The notes beneath the pieces were generated by a model. It was not told the origin of the DNA. It saw nothing but the letters and a program-made list of their open reading frames with translations, and did no database searches. A program made the translations under genes and the position numbers. Positions 49,301 through 60,599 of a DNA stretch of 64,000 bases are shown here, one piece after another. Source of the stretch: Talpa occidentalis (taxonomy: Eukaryota > Chordata > Mammalia > Eulipotyphla > Talpidae); the NCBI RefSeq assembly GCF_014898055.3, contig NW_026555331.1, positions 109,551,194 through 109,615,193 on the forward strand, written 5' to 3'. Position 1 is the first letter of the stretch; the number at the start of each line of letters is the position of its first letter.

Positions 49301-51139
49301 GTTTAAACTGTGTGTCTCTCTGTAACATAGTGATTCATCTTCAGTGGAATTAGTCATTTTCAGAACTTTGCTTTTGATATTTCCAACCCACCTATGCAAG
49401 TAAATGAGACTTGGAGGAGACTTCAGAGCCAGGTACTGTGAGTGATAGTTAGCGTTCAGATCTCAGTGATAGGAGCAAAGCTTCTTTGCTTGCTTGCTGA
49501 GAGCTGAGGCTGAGTCATAACCTTTCTGAGACTTCATTTCCTCCTTGGGAAGTAAGATATATTTGCTTCTTCCTGTGTTTGAGATACTCATCTTCACTAT
49601 CACAGAAATAACAATGATTGTAAAAGAAACCATGGAAATGTTAAGGCTGCTGAGATCACTATGATCCCTGATGGTGTAGCTGCATCTTGTGTCACGTTTG
49701 TAACTGTTGTGTGGAAACCACATGGCACGCCAGTGTCTGGCCATTCAAACTCATCTTGAACATTGATCTTATGCTCAGTCCTGGGAGACATGGAAATGAA
49801 ACTCACTCAGCTCTAGAAACCAACTTCTGACAAGCTTTGATTCAGAAGGAAAATGAAGTTTTGTTTTCCACTTGAAAATTGAAAGTACAAGACAACTTCA
49901 CTATCTCTGGCCCCACATTGGCACAGAAAACCAATGCAGTAGGCAGGCCATGACTTTTCAATCAAGCAAAGCTGTGTTTACATCCCAACAGCATCAATTA
50001 TGAGCCTTGTACCCCAGTTTAGTAAATGCGCTGAGGCCAATTCCTGACCTTTGAGATCGAGAATAGTGATATCTCTTTGGTCTCGTTATAATGATCAAGT
50101 GAACAACATGTAAAGCCAATCAAATGATGCTTGGTATATGTTGACCAAGCAAAAGAAAACATTTATTAAGCACATTAAAAACTAAGTAAGCCAGGGGCTA
50201 AATTAATGTGATTTGCTCAAATAATGTTGGGTCCCATTTACCCTATGTTGTTAAAGATACTTTAGGCTTTTTGTCTTCCAGTTTCTAGGACTTCTATGAA
50301 AAAGGGAAGCATCATTCCTTGGATTTGGATAAATCGCATCTTTCTTTCCAAACTAGTTAAAGATATCCAGCTTCAACTGAAATCACCCAACCAAATGTCC
50401 TGTGTTACCTAAGAAAACTCTTATTTCAAATAACCTTTTCTGTGATCCTCATAAGTACTCTTGCAGGTGCCAGCAACCATATAGTTACCAAACATGTATT
50501 TATTAAGTACTTTCTGTGGGGAAGACAGGATGCCAGGCTGGAATGGTGACCCACACCTAATGCCTGCCCCAGTGGGTCTCTTAGCTCTGGACACATAGCT
50601 CATGATGCATTCAAGCCCCAGGTATCAGCTCTGGGGCAGCACCAACATCAAGGGAATCAGCAATTCATACCTCTAAATCCCAGATTGAAATTCTCTGAGT
50701 CTGCAGACAGGTGACATCACATATGGCCTCATTAACTGGAGGCTGAAAACCAAATAGTCATAACCTACAACCATGTAACTGAGTTGGAAACTCTGTAGTC
50801 TTTAATCATTGTAAAATTCCGAATTCATCTATTCTGGGGTCTTGAACGACTGGGTAGAATTTTGCTTCACATGGCCACTAGGGGGCATTTAATCCCCAAC
50901 TATATTCTGCAATAGTGAGAACAGTTTTGGGATACCTTCAGTATCTGGGGGAAGGGCTGGAGGTGGTGTGCTTTTAGGCTGGGGTGAAATTCTAATAGAC
51001 TGGACCTGAAAATTAGATGAATAGTGTGAAGTCAAGCATAGTTCTGCAAAGGTAGTGAGTTATTTATAAATCACTCCTCAAAACTATAGGTAGCCTATAA
51101 AACTAAGGAAGGAAATAAACCGATTTTTTATTATGCATA
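46329..51139. other. NPSR1 intron 1 segment; no gene recognised
   Basis: Long unique-looking stretch with few recognisable repeats. Open frames are short and scattered. Confidence 0.55.
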
Positions 51140-51480
51140 TGAGAAACTTATCTGCAGTTTCACTTTCTGTGGTTCCAGTTACCCATGGTCAAATACAGTC
51201 AAAAAATATTATGTAGAATAAGATTTTGAGAGGGAGGGAGAGAGAGAGATCACATTCACATAATTTTTATTATAGTATGTTGTTATAATTACAATATATT
51301 TTTAGTTTTTGTTGTTAATTTCTTATTCTGCCCAATTATATATTAATTATGTAAATTAAAATTTTCATAGGTATGTATGTGTAGGAAAAGCATAACACAC
51401 AGATGGTGCAGTACTGTCTGATTTCAGGTATCCACTGGGAGTGCTAGAACATATCTCCTGCAGATGAGGGGTTTATGTGC
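51140..51480 (+). mobile_element. Tigger-type (pogo) non-autonomous DNA transposon
   Basis: The left end reads TTATCTGCAGTTTCACTTTC then TTCCAGTTACCCATGGTCAA, and the right end reads GGTATCCACTGGGAGTG then TCTCCTGCAGATGAGGGG. These are the familiar MER2/Tigger ends, with partially preserved terminal inverted repeats (ATCTGCAG/CTGCAGAT). The inside has GGTATGTATGTGTAGGAAAA, typical of the family. No transposase remains; orientation is arbitrary. Confidence 0.78.
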
Positions 51481-51539
51481 TATCAGGCACTCAGGTAGAA
51501 AGTTCTATCTTCAACATCATGTCTACCTACATGAAGATC

Positions 51540-51690
51540 TGAAGCAGGTTTTGTTTTTACCCTTATTTTATAAATGAGGATACTGAGGCTCAGAGAGTCA
51601 TTACTTGTGGACAGATCATGTATCAAGTAAATAGCAAAGAATCTGATTCTAGATCAGGCTGATTCCAAAGCCTACCCACTTTCCTACCAA
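51540..51690 (-). mobile_element. MIR relic
   Basis: Antisense MIR core: TTATAAATGAGGATACTGAG and GCTCAGAGAGTCATTACTTG. Confidence 0.6.
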
Positions 51691-54689
51691 ATCACTCACT
51701 TGAGTGCACTTGTTTCCTCTATTTCCAAGTCATAATTTTCCAAATTCTCATATTATCCTGGGATTTTGTGTGCATCTGTGTGTGTACATGCATGGGTAAG
51801 AGTGCTATGAATAAATCATCTCACAGCTAAGTGTTTTCATACTTAATGACCCTTGTACTACTTGATGAAACAAGATTTAAACTTGGTTGAGTGTAATTTT
51901 TATACTTTATGAGGTTTTTTTTTTTCCCCTTCAACAGCAACACCTTGCTTCCATTTAGCAGACATTTAATTGATCTTGAATGAATTAATAAATAAATGAA
52001 CACGGCTCATAGGAGGACTCCTTAAAACAGCAGTGAGGGACTAACTCTACCTGGAAATTTCTTGAAGCCTATGAGGTAAGGGGAGATTGTCTTTCAATAA
52101 AAAACTCCAAAGGGGAAGGAAAGGACCCAGCTTCACAGAATTCTCTCACCCTGCTCCCACAGACATCGTTCAATCCCAAGGACCCCACTGGGATCTCTAC
52201 ATGGGTAACTTGCACAAAACACAGTGACCAGAGTGCCTAAGAAAAGTCTCAGGCAAACAGGCAGTGACTACCAGTCCTCCCGAGGCCTGACTTCCAATTC
52301 ACTGACACATCTCACCAGGATAATTTGATTTGCAGTGTTTGTCACTGTCCACTTCCATCAGAGCAGAGCTGAGCCAGAGCCTGCTTCACAGGGCTTAGAA
52401 GCCCGGGTCTGGATGGAGTACTATGTAGCACAAAGACAAAGAAAGCAGCCATTCTATGCCCACCAGACACCAGAGGGCTCTTCTAGTAGCAAGAAACTTG
52501 ATTTCTGGAAACATGAATATTGGTATCAACCAAGGAGTCATACAAAAAGGAAGCTACTTATCCACTCCAGTGTTGTTTTTCTGGAATGTGGCCCAATTGC
52601 ACTTACCATGGGCAATAGTTCTGTGGAGAAAGGGGAGTATGAAGAGAGACATATATTCTGGGGGAAAAAGTTAACTTTAGTTCAGAATCACCTGAGTTTG
52701 CTTGATTAAGTCTCCTTTACATGTATCTGAAAGGTCTTCAAAGTATAATTTTAGTTTAAAAAATTGTGTCAGAGTAGAAAATATGAAGGTTGCTACCGCG
52801 TGGTAGAAAACTGGAGTAATTCCTTAAGGTGCAGAGCTGGTGAGACATTCCAAGAGCAAGACAGACAGACTCTCTGAGGAGCATCAAGGACAGGGGAGGC
52901 CAGTCCCAGGGGAATTCCTACACCCAGGAGTCCAGAGGCTGAGGCTGAGCTCGGCTGCCAGTGAGCAGAGCTCTGTAGGAAGTTCATCATTATCTGCTGA
53001 CCTCATAGTGGAGGCAGGTGGCAGCTGCTTTTCCCCAGCTAAAGGGATGTGGACAGCTGGTGCTGGGACACTGTCACTGAGAAAGAGAGCTCTGTAACCA
53101 CTGCCCTCCTGCCACCCTGCCATCGCCAGCAGAGTACCTTGTTTCCTTCAGCGCTTCCAGACATTGCTCTCTCCCCAGTCATTATGGAGATCTGGATTTC
53201 AGGTCTGGCACAGAACCATCATAAACAACTAACTTTTCCCTTCCTTTCTTATCTTACACTGAAAGAACTCACCAGAGATTGACTTAGTACTTACTAGATG
53301 AGTGTGGAAATAAAGCACCCCCATCATGACACAAGATGAGAAAATTTGCTGGGTATGATACAGTGTTCTGTAATTCAAAAAAGAAATTATTTTAAGGCAT
53401 CAAAACGCTCCCCATGAAGCAGATTCCTGAAAGAAACAGGAGAAAATCTTGGAGAAGCTCAATTTGCTTTCTCAGCAGGACTTAAAAAGACATTATAGAA
53501 TAAAAAGGGCATACCTGAGTTCAGAAATTATTTTAGCATGAAAATACAGTCACTGCAAGGAACTGAGAGAGTGAATATATAACTTGATTGTTAGTTACAA
53601 GAAAGCTCAAGTAATTCTCATAAAATTACACTAAACAATGGAAAACTGAATCTAATGAGAGAGAGAGGCAGGAAAAGCCCATTAAGATCTATACAACAGA
53701 AATGCCAGAAAGAGAAGTCAGAGAAGAAGTAAAAATAAAAACAACTGTAAAACACAATTTACTTGACTTTAAAATTTGAGTTTTTTAATATGAAAAGCTC
53801 AATCATAATGACAATAAAATTAATTCAGATCAATTAGTATTTAAATTTTGGGAGTGTTAGGGTGAAAGTCCACCAAATATCTGTACCTAAATCTCAAATA
53901 GATTAAGATAAAGACAAGAGAAATATCTGTGTCCTCTACAACACAGCACTCATATTCCCTATGTGTGTCTACATGGGAAAATATTGCAATCCTGAAATAT
54001 TAAAGACAGTAAAGGTGCCACAGAAATATGCACTCCGGTGTGTGGAGATTCAGAAGTTAAAAATTCAGAAGATTCCTAAAGTAAATATTAAAGTGAAATA
54101 TAAAGTTTACTTAGGAATTAATTACAAGAAAAACTTGGTCACGTACTATAAAAGAAAGGACAGTCTATCAAAATGTAAGGAAGACACGGAACTAAGAGTT
54201 AAATCTGTCTTAATAACATGTCCATGAAATTTCAATACAAATGCCAAATAGGATGTCTAAAAAAAAAGATTATGTTAAAATTTACTAATCATCTGGATAG
54301 AAAAATAACAAATTATTTTAATAGACCCTGAGGGGAAGAGGAGTGGAAGCTATAGAAGTAGGTTGATATATTATTTATCATAATGTGATATCCAAGTTTA
54401 AATAATTCTTGATGGTTATTAAAAATTAAACTTTAAATAACATTAATTCTTTAGTAGTTAATGCATGTGATAAAAGAGAATGGATAAGTTTTAAGTGGCT
54501 AGAGGGGGGTAAATGACAATGAAAACACCAATGGCAAAGAAAATGTAAATGCTGAAAAATAGAAAAGTAAAATGAGAAATACCATGTAAATTCTTACATA
54601 TCACCAATCATAGTTTTTTTGTAAAAATCACAACCCAAAGCAGTCTCAATTTAAGTCAAAATCAAACATTACCAGACTGCATAATTTTC
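51691..54689. other. NPSR1 intron 1 segment; no gene recognised
   Basis: It contains a G+C-richer patch (52,840-53,120) with overlapping open frames on both strands, and an A-rich patch at 53.6-54.6 kb. Neither shows family similarity. Confidence 0.5.
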
Positions 54690-55020
54690 ATGCCTCAACA
54701 TGGGAACTTGCTTCAGTCGCCCCAAGCCCCAGTGTCCAGCCCCATCACTGGGCTTCCCTCCTCTCCCCTCCCCTCCCCCCTTCCTGAACGTTCTCTGGTA
54801 ATGAGTGTGAGGGTTATTCTTGCTGTGTTTTGCCAATTTGTTTTCTTTGGTTATCTATATCATACTCTAAAAAAGAATGAAATCAGCTGGTAATTATCTT
54901 TCACATTCTGACTTATTTCACTTAGCATAATTACCTCAAGCTCTATCACTTTTGTCCCCAAAGATACTATTTCATCTTTTTTAAAAGCTGACTATCTTAC
55001 TATATTTTTAGCTTTTATCT
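54690..55020 (-). mobile_element. LINE-1 3' UTR fragment
   Basis: The antisense L1 3' end is recognisable from a CCCCTCCCC-rich run, then TCTGACTTATTTCACTTAGC and ATAATTACCTCAAGCTC. Diverged. Confidence 0.65.
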
Positions 55021-55039
55021 GTCCTTGTGCTTATTATAC

Positions 55040-55275
55040 CGGGAGACAGTATAAAATAGTAGTAGTGTCTTTTGTTAGTCTACCTGAGTGATAATTCTCA
55101 TTATACAATTTATTTGCTATATGAATTTGGGAAAACTTAATTCCTAAATGCTTCAATTTCCTCAATTATAAAATGGAGATACAAACAGTGCGTACTTCAA
55201 ACAAAGGTTGTTGTGAGGATGGAAAACACAGATCCGGGTACATAAAATATGCTTAGTGAACACTAGCTATTGTGA
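55040..55275 (+). mobile_element. MIR relic
   Basis: Forward MIR: TTCAATTTCCTCAATTATAA, ATGGAGATACAAACAGTG, GGTTGTTGTGAGGATGG and a TGCTTAGTGAACACTAGCTA-like end. Confidence 0.65.
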
Positions 55276-55796
55276 GTGAAATTCAGCATCTTTTAATTTG
55301 TTAAGGGCCCTCTAATTTCCTTTTCTGTTAACCTATATTAATCTTCATTACCCACTTTCTTCGTGGGCTATTAACATCTTGATATAGCTTAGAAATTAGT
55401 CCATTGCAATGAATTACAAAATATTTTCCGGGCTTATAAAAAAATTGGATGCTAATCACAGGAGATATTTGGTAGAAAATGAAACAAATGGTTACAAATA
55501 TGTAAGTAAACAAATATGTACATTAACATATAAATACTACTAAATCAGATCTAACAAATTAATGTCAGGACAAAGGTAATTCAAGGCAAAAAGAATTGTG
55601 CAGAAAAAGCAATTGACTCCTAGTAGAGATGAACTCTGTAGCAAAGACATAACGCAGTAATCAAATAAAAAATATCACATCACGTTAAAATACAAAAAAG
55701 AATTCTTACGAGTAGAAGGTAATTTTAAGTTAGCATATAGATAATTTGATAATATTCAAAAGTTTCATTTGTAGATATACAATGAATTTATTTATA

Positions 55797-55993
55797 TTTT
55801 AAAGATTTATTTTTATTTATTTATGCATATAAAAACTGGGTTATAGGCCAGAGGTGCAGGGGAGTGAGAGGAGTCACCAGAGACAGAGGGGGGAGCAGAA
55901 CAGGAGCATATACTGAAATATACTGGTGAGGGGAGCAGGGGCAACACAGGAGAGATCTGCTGTGCCATATGTGAGTTAGTTCCCTGGCCACCC
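55797..55993 (-). mobile_element. 5'-truncated tRNA-derived SINE
   Basis: The tail and body match the family, but the match stops near 55,991 before the tRNA-like head, where LTR sequence begins. No target duplication is seen. The truncation and junction suggest a rearrangement rather than a simple insertion. Confidence 0.8.
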
Positions 55994-55995
55994 TG

Positions 55996-56082
55996 CGTGT
56001 GGGTGAAGAACTCAGACAGTGACCGGAAAACTATTTGGCACTGTCCTTGGCCAGTTTTAGTGCCCCTTACTGCCCTGTATCA
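55996..56082 (+). mobile_element. LTR 3'-end fragment (matches 33,671-33,756)
   Basis: A fragment of about 87 bp begins GTGGGTGAAGAACTCAGACA (to within a base) and ends CTGTATCA. It is about 88% identical by eye to the end of the LTR-like block upstream of NPSR1. It is joined on the left to a 5'-truncated SINE and on the right to an older repeat, so it is a mosaic remnant. Confidence 0.55.
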
Positions 56083-56230
56083 TACAGAGATCAGAACCAA
56101 CAGGATTATACAAATTTAGAGACGGAGAACAGAGAGACAGAGAGAATGAGAGGCAGCTAGAGAGAGACTAATTTTAAGGGCCTTGTTCACATATTTGTGG
56201 AGACTGGCAAATTCATAAAGTGGGCAGAAG
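56083..56230 (+). repeat. Old interspersed repeat (same type as 30,455)
   Basis: CAGAACCAACAGGATTATAC is followed by an AGAGAGACAGAGAG run and GTGGAGACTGGCAAATTC, the same phrase order as the 30.5-kb copy's family. Its 5' end is missing where the LTR fragment abuts. Confidence 0.5.
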
Positions 56231-56919
56231 TTTGGAAATTCTGCCACAATTTCTTTCTGTGTTCTTTAAGGAATTCCTGAGGAAGAATTCCTTCTCGTCT
56301 GAGAAACCTCAGTTTACGTTCTGAAGGCTTTCAATAAATAGGATGCAGCCTACAATATTATGGTGGGTAATCTGCTTTAGTGAAAGTCAACAGACTGTGG
56401 ATATTAATCTACAAAATGCCTTCACAGCAACATCTTACACTATTGCTTGACCAGCTAACTGGGCACTATAGCCCAGACAAGTTGATACATAAAATTTTAC
56501 CATCACAAGGTGTTACTTCAGGCTCTTATGTCTTCCTCCTAATAGGAGAACCATAACAGGTTTCCATCTTAAACATGTGTATTGTTGCCAGGATTACGCC
56601 CAGACCTTTTGGGCTAATATCTCTTGGCTTTAAATTCCAGACTTGCCTCGGGATCCTCTTGGTCCCCTGTTCTTTTCCCATGGCTCAGCCTGTCCTGTCT
56701 CTGTGTCCATCTAATCCCAGTTTCCTGAGCTTCTGCTTACTCTGGGCTGTGGACTTTAAACAGATGAAAAGCTCTGTTTGAAGGGATTGTGGAAAACTTT
56801 TATGAAGTACTTGGCATTTTAAATAAGTAACATTCCTGATTTGTTTTTATTTTTACTAATTATATACTATTCAGTGAAACTTCAAAATAACTATATTATA
56901 AAATTCTGTCAGAGGAAAA

Positions 56920-57310
56920 AAGAGTAAAATAACCCATAATCACATCACCCTAGAATAACCACTCTTAACAGTTCAATACACTTCAGGGGTTTCCCTAAGT
57001 ATATAATTTTGCAAAGTTGTAATCATACCCAATATACAATTTTATCATGTTTTTCCACTTAACATTGTATATAAGCATTTTTAATGTTGCCATATAGTCT
57101 TCAGGGCTGGCTTTGATAATAACTACACAATAGTTCACTGAATTGAAGTGCTTTATTTACTTAACTATTCTGTTATCTTTAAATACGTTCCAGTTTCTTC
57201 TTGCAATAAAAATGTACATCTTTGTGATTATAGTGTTGTTTTTCATGCCTTAAATTCTTTTACATAGATTTAAAATTGCTTGGTTAAAAAATATAATTTT
57301 TTTTTGTCAC
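56920..57310 (-). mobile_element. Old LINE-1-type 3' fragment
   Basis: The sequence follows the antisense phrase order of an old L1 3' region (CTTAACAGTTCAATACACTTC, TTTTTCCACTTAACATTGTAT, CTATTCTGTTATCTT). It ends about 220 bp before NPSR1 exon 2. Confidence 0.5.
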
Positions 57311-57532
57311 TCGACATAAATTTCCAGATAGATTTTTTTTTAAACATTGCTTCAATTTTCAAAGCTATAAGTGTAAATAAGGACCACTGTTCTTTGATTT
57401 CTTGAGAGGAGGCTGTTGACATGTGGGGATATGAGGTGTGGGGGTAGACATTGCAGCACCAAAGCCAGGCTCTTGCATGCGGGTGAGTACCCTGGTCCTC
57501 ACTGGCACTTTATGTCGCTTTGTTTCTCACAG

Positions 57533-57665
57533 ACTGAGCAGTTGGTGACCTTGGGGGTCCTCTTTGTTTTCACCATTGCTGGAAACTCCACTGTGCTGTT
57601 CTCTACATGGAGGAGAAAGAGGAAGTCAAGAATGACCTTCTTTGTGACTCAGCTGGCCATCACAG
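57533..57665 (+). CDS. NPSR1: NPSR1 coding exon 2 (TM1, first intracellular loop, start of TM2)
   Basis: The 133-nt exon is preceded by a pyrimidine-rich acceptor (tttctcacag) and is open from its first codon. It begins TEQLV, runs through a hydrophobic TM1 with the class A GN motif (FTIAGNS), then the basic loop STWRRKRKSRM and FFVTQLAIT, ending one base into the codon that in NPSR1 encodes the conserved TM2 aspartate. Exon length and intron phases (0 at the 5' end, 1 at the 3' end) match human NPSR1 as I know it. One notable change is glycine where the human protein has tryptophan in the TM1 stretch (TLGVLF). The donor reads gttcgt, weaker than the usual gtaagt/gtgagt. Conservation argues for selection until recently or still. 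Exon 3 was not found before the window end. Confidence 0.95.
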
Positions 57666-60590
57666 GTTCGTGACAGTGCAGGAGGGAGAGAAGCAAGCTG
57701 AGAGGAAATTCTATGGCTCCTCACTTTTTATTATTTTACCAAAAGAAATAGTATACCAACAGGCCAAAAGGCATTAGAAAACCCATGTTTAAATATTTCT
57801 TTTAGCAAACTTAATACATTTAAATAGCCGTAAGATCCCATTATAAAAATAACACACTAACAACAGATGTGAAGAATACCATAATCGGTGTCACCAAGTG
57901 GTTCTTTGGGGTTTCACTCTCCCTGCCACAGCAGCCTCCACAGTTCACCACAGTGATATCACCACATCATACCATACTATGAATCTAAGGCCTATATCCC
58001 TATATCTAATAATAAATGAAAAGTGTCAAGTACTTTGTAGATCTAAGTCTGTGGGCATTGCCTTTGAAATGTAAGTGACATGTACCATAATTGTTGGGCA
58101 TAGTATAAGAACATAAGATCCGACCTGGGACCAGGATACTTAAATGTGTGTTTGGGGGATGGCCATATAGTATGAATGCCTTGTGCCATGAGGGAATGGT
58201 GAATAAGATATTCTTCAGTTACAAAATTATTTATGAAACAGAGACACCCCTAGAGATGGGTAGAATCCAAATTGGTAGGGTTCATGTTCAAAGACAGATG
58301 ACTTTAACGACTGTTTTGGTACATCTCAACTTGTGCTGTATTCTCAATTGTAGTAATAACAGTGGAAAGTTCTTTGAATTTAGACTTGAGTCACAACATA
58401 CAAAATTATGACACTATAAATTATAAAAGGACCTTAGCCATGCTACCCATTGTTGATAGCCTGAAATTCCCTCTCCGTATCTACAACGTATAGCAAGTCC
58501 CTCTACTTGAGCTGAACTACAGTAACCAGCCTGAAAGGCAAAGGCGTTGTTGAGAAATCCAGAGATGGTAAGAGGAGCCTGAGTCACAGAGGCACTTAGG
58601 TTAGGAGAAAACTCCTTTACTCCCTCCTATGAGCAGGAGTGCCATTTTCACTCCTATAATTATAAGAGTCAAGGGTTATTAGTATCAACCAGAAAATACT
58701 GAGATGCAGAATTGCTGGATGAGGGTGTATTAACTTATTTTCACTATATTTCTTCAATTACAACATTGTAACTCACATTGTGCAGAACTATTCTTTTAGA
58801 GAGTAAGAATTAAAAGGTGATGGATTATGGGTGCTGTGGGGGTAGGGGTGGTTTCGTAATACACCTAAAGAGGAACAAATCTCTACACCCAAGTCATATC
58901 AGTGTTATAAGTCAACATTACCTCAATTAAAAAAATCATACAATTTTTTGAAAAAAGAATTTAAAGATGGCAAGGATATGAGTTTGGAAGTTAAAGTGCT
59001 ATCAATAATGGTTAATGAATTAAATTTTATAATGTCAAAAAGTGTATGTTCTATTCTAATTCATAGTCAGCTATATTAATCCAAGTTTAATTTCTAATGA
59101 ATGTTCTTCTACTCTTTTTTATTTATTAATTCATTCTGGGAAAGTTCAAGAAGTCAGTTGAGGAATTTTTTTTTAATTTCCTAGAGGAAAGTTTTACCAA
59201 TGGTCTAAGGTTGATCTAACTTCCTACATAAGATATTAACTTTTATTCCATATACATGTTGCCATGATCTCAATCCTTTGATAAAGGAGCTAAAATGTCA
59301 GAATGTAAGATACTTTGCTTAGGAGTCAACTGATCCTTGAGATTGATGTAAATGTGACTTGAGTCCCCTATGTCATGTTAATGTCTTCCCCAGGATTTTT
59401 TCAAATGTTCTAGACCTTGTATTCTTATTCATCACTTCTGGTTCTTGCTTCCTAATTCCACTGACCTTTTACTTGCTCTCATGAATATCTTACCTTGCCT
59501 AGTTGGTATTTTTATTGTTAATTATATTAGTCTCTGTCCTTAATAACACACTTGGCTCCCTTTTCCCTTATTTTCTTTAAAATCACCTCTAGAAATATGT
59601 ATTTCTATATTTAAAATACTTTACTAAAATATTTCAGGCAACAGAAGGATAGTGCATCACAGAAAAGCAGTATGTTGAAATTGAATATTATATATTTTCA
59701 AAAATTTCAGCTACCATCAAACACTTCTCATTTACCTTGCTCTAGCCTTATGTCTTATTACTTTTCTACTTTCTTTCTCCTTCAAATGTTTATTTATCTG
59801 AATTATGGAATTCTGTTTCACTTACTGCTTTGAAACTGTGGCCTTGGGAACATTACATCTTTCTTAAAAAGTCAGCCATCTTTTTTAAACAAAGGAAGTT
59901 GCTCCCTTAAAAATCACCTCTAGCCAGTTGCAATAATAATCAGACAAACATACACATTTTTAATCTGTATTTCTGGATGGCAAGGGAGCTTTGAGCATAA
60001 AATATAGTCAAAATAACTGATAAAGGAATAAATAATTGAAATTTCACCATGAGTTATATTAATCTAGGCTAAAGTAGATTAATCATATTTACATATGTCA
60101 AAGATAACAATAAGCTAGTCTTAATTTGCATATATTTTGCAAATGTGTGCCCCTCTGCCTTTAAATTTTTTTCAGCTATACTTGAAATCCAATCCCCAGG
60201 ACACAGACTGCGGTCAAAAGCAGCTTTGTTGGCACCATTGGCCCCATCATATATGGCCTGAGGGCCCGCTGGCACAAGCTGCACTTGAAAAAACAAAACC
60301 CAACCTGAGGGGGTGGTGAGGAAGCAAATATTGTTTAAAAATGAACAGTGATGTAAAAAATAAAAAAATTAATAAAACAAAACAAAACACAGCCAAAGCA
60401 GGAGAGCTCTTCCAGCACCCCTGCCCAGTGTGAGCAGGCCCGGTGGGGCTCAAGCTGGCAGTGGTGTTTACCCGGTCAGGTACCCCGTCCCTGGGGAAGG
60501 CAGCACAAAGCTGGATTTGGTTTTCTGACCAATCAACTACTCTGTGCCTTTCAATTGATTAGCTAAGGGCATTGATATTTGGGAAATCAA
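57666..60590 (+). other. NPSR1: Start of NPSR1 intron 2; no gene recognised
   Basis: The intron begins gttcgt and is in phase 1. The stretch is AT-rich, with an L1-like 3' fragment near 58.8 kb and an A-rich-tailed segment near 60.1-60.4 kb. No sequence resembling NPSR1 exon 3 was found here or further on. Confidence 0.6.
58780..58960 (+). mobile_element. Possible LINE-1 3' end
   Basis: The segment ends in an L1-like TACCTCAATTAAAAAAAT after GTTATAAGTCAAC. Weak, diverged match. Confidence 0.4.
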
Positions 60591-60599
60591 TGAAATCAG

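Larger units (their letters stand above)
34266..57532 (+). other. NPSR1: NPSR1 intron 1 (23.3 kb)
   Basis: The intron is bounded by a consensus gtgagt donor and a tttctcacag acceptor and is in phase 0. It contains an antisense solo LTR, a candidate antisense micropeptide exon, a 99-bp inverted repeat, an L1 3' end, two CA microsatellites, a Tigger-type transposon, a truncated SINE joined to LTR sequence, and MIR relics. A large first intron is normal for this gene. Confidence 0.88.

Noticed and set aside
52335..52709. 124-codon + strand open frame
   Set aside because: No motif, no splice or promoter context and no resemblance to a known family; compatible with chance.
52840..53120. G+C-richer patch with open frames on both strands as a possible exon
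   Set aside because: No credible splice sites with a consistent frame and no family similarity.
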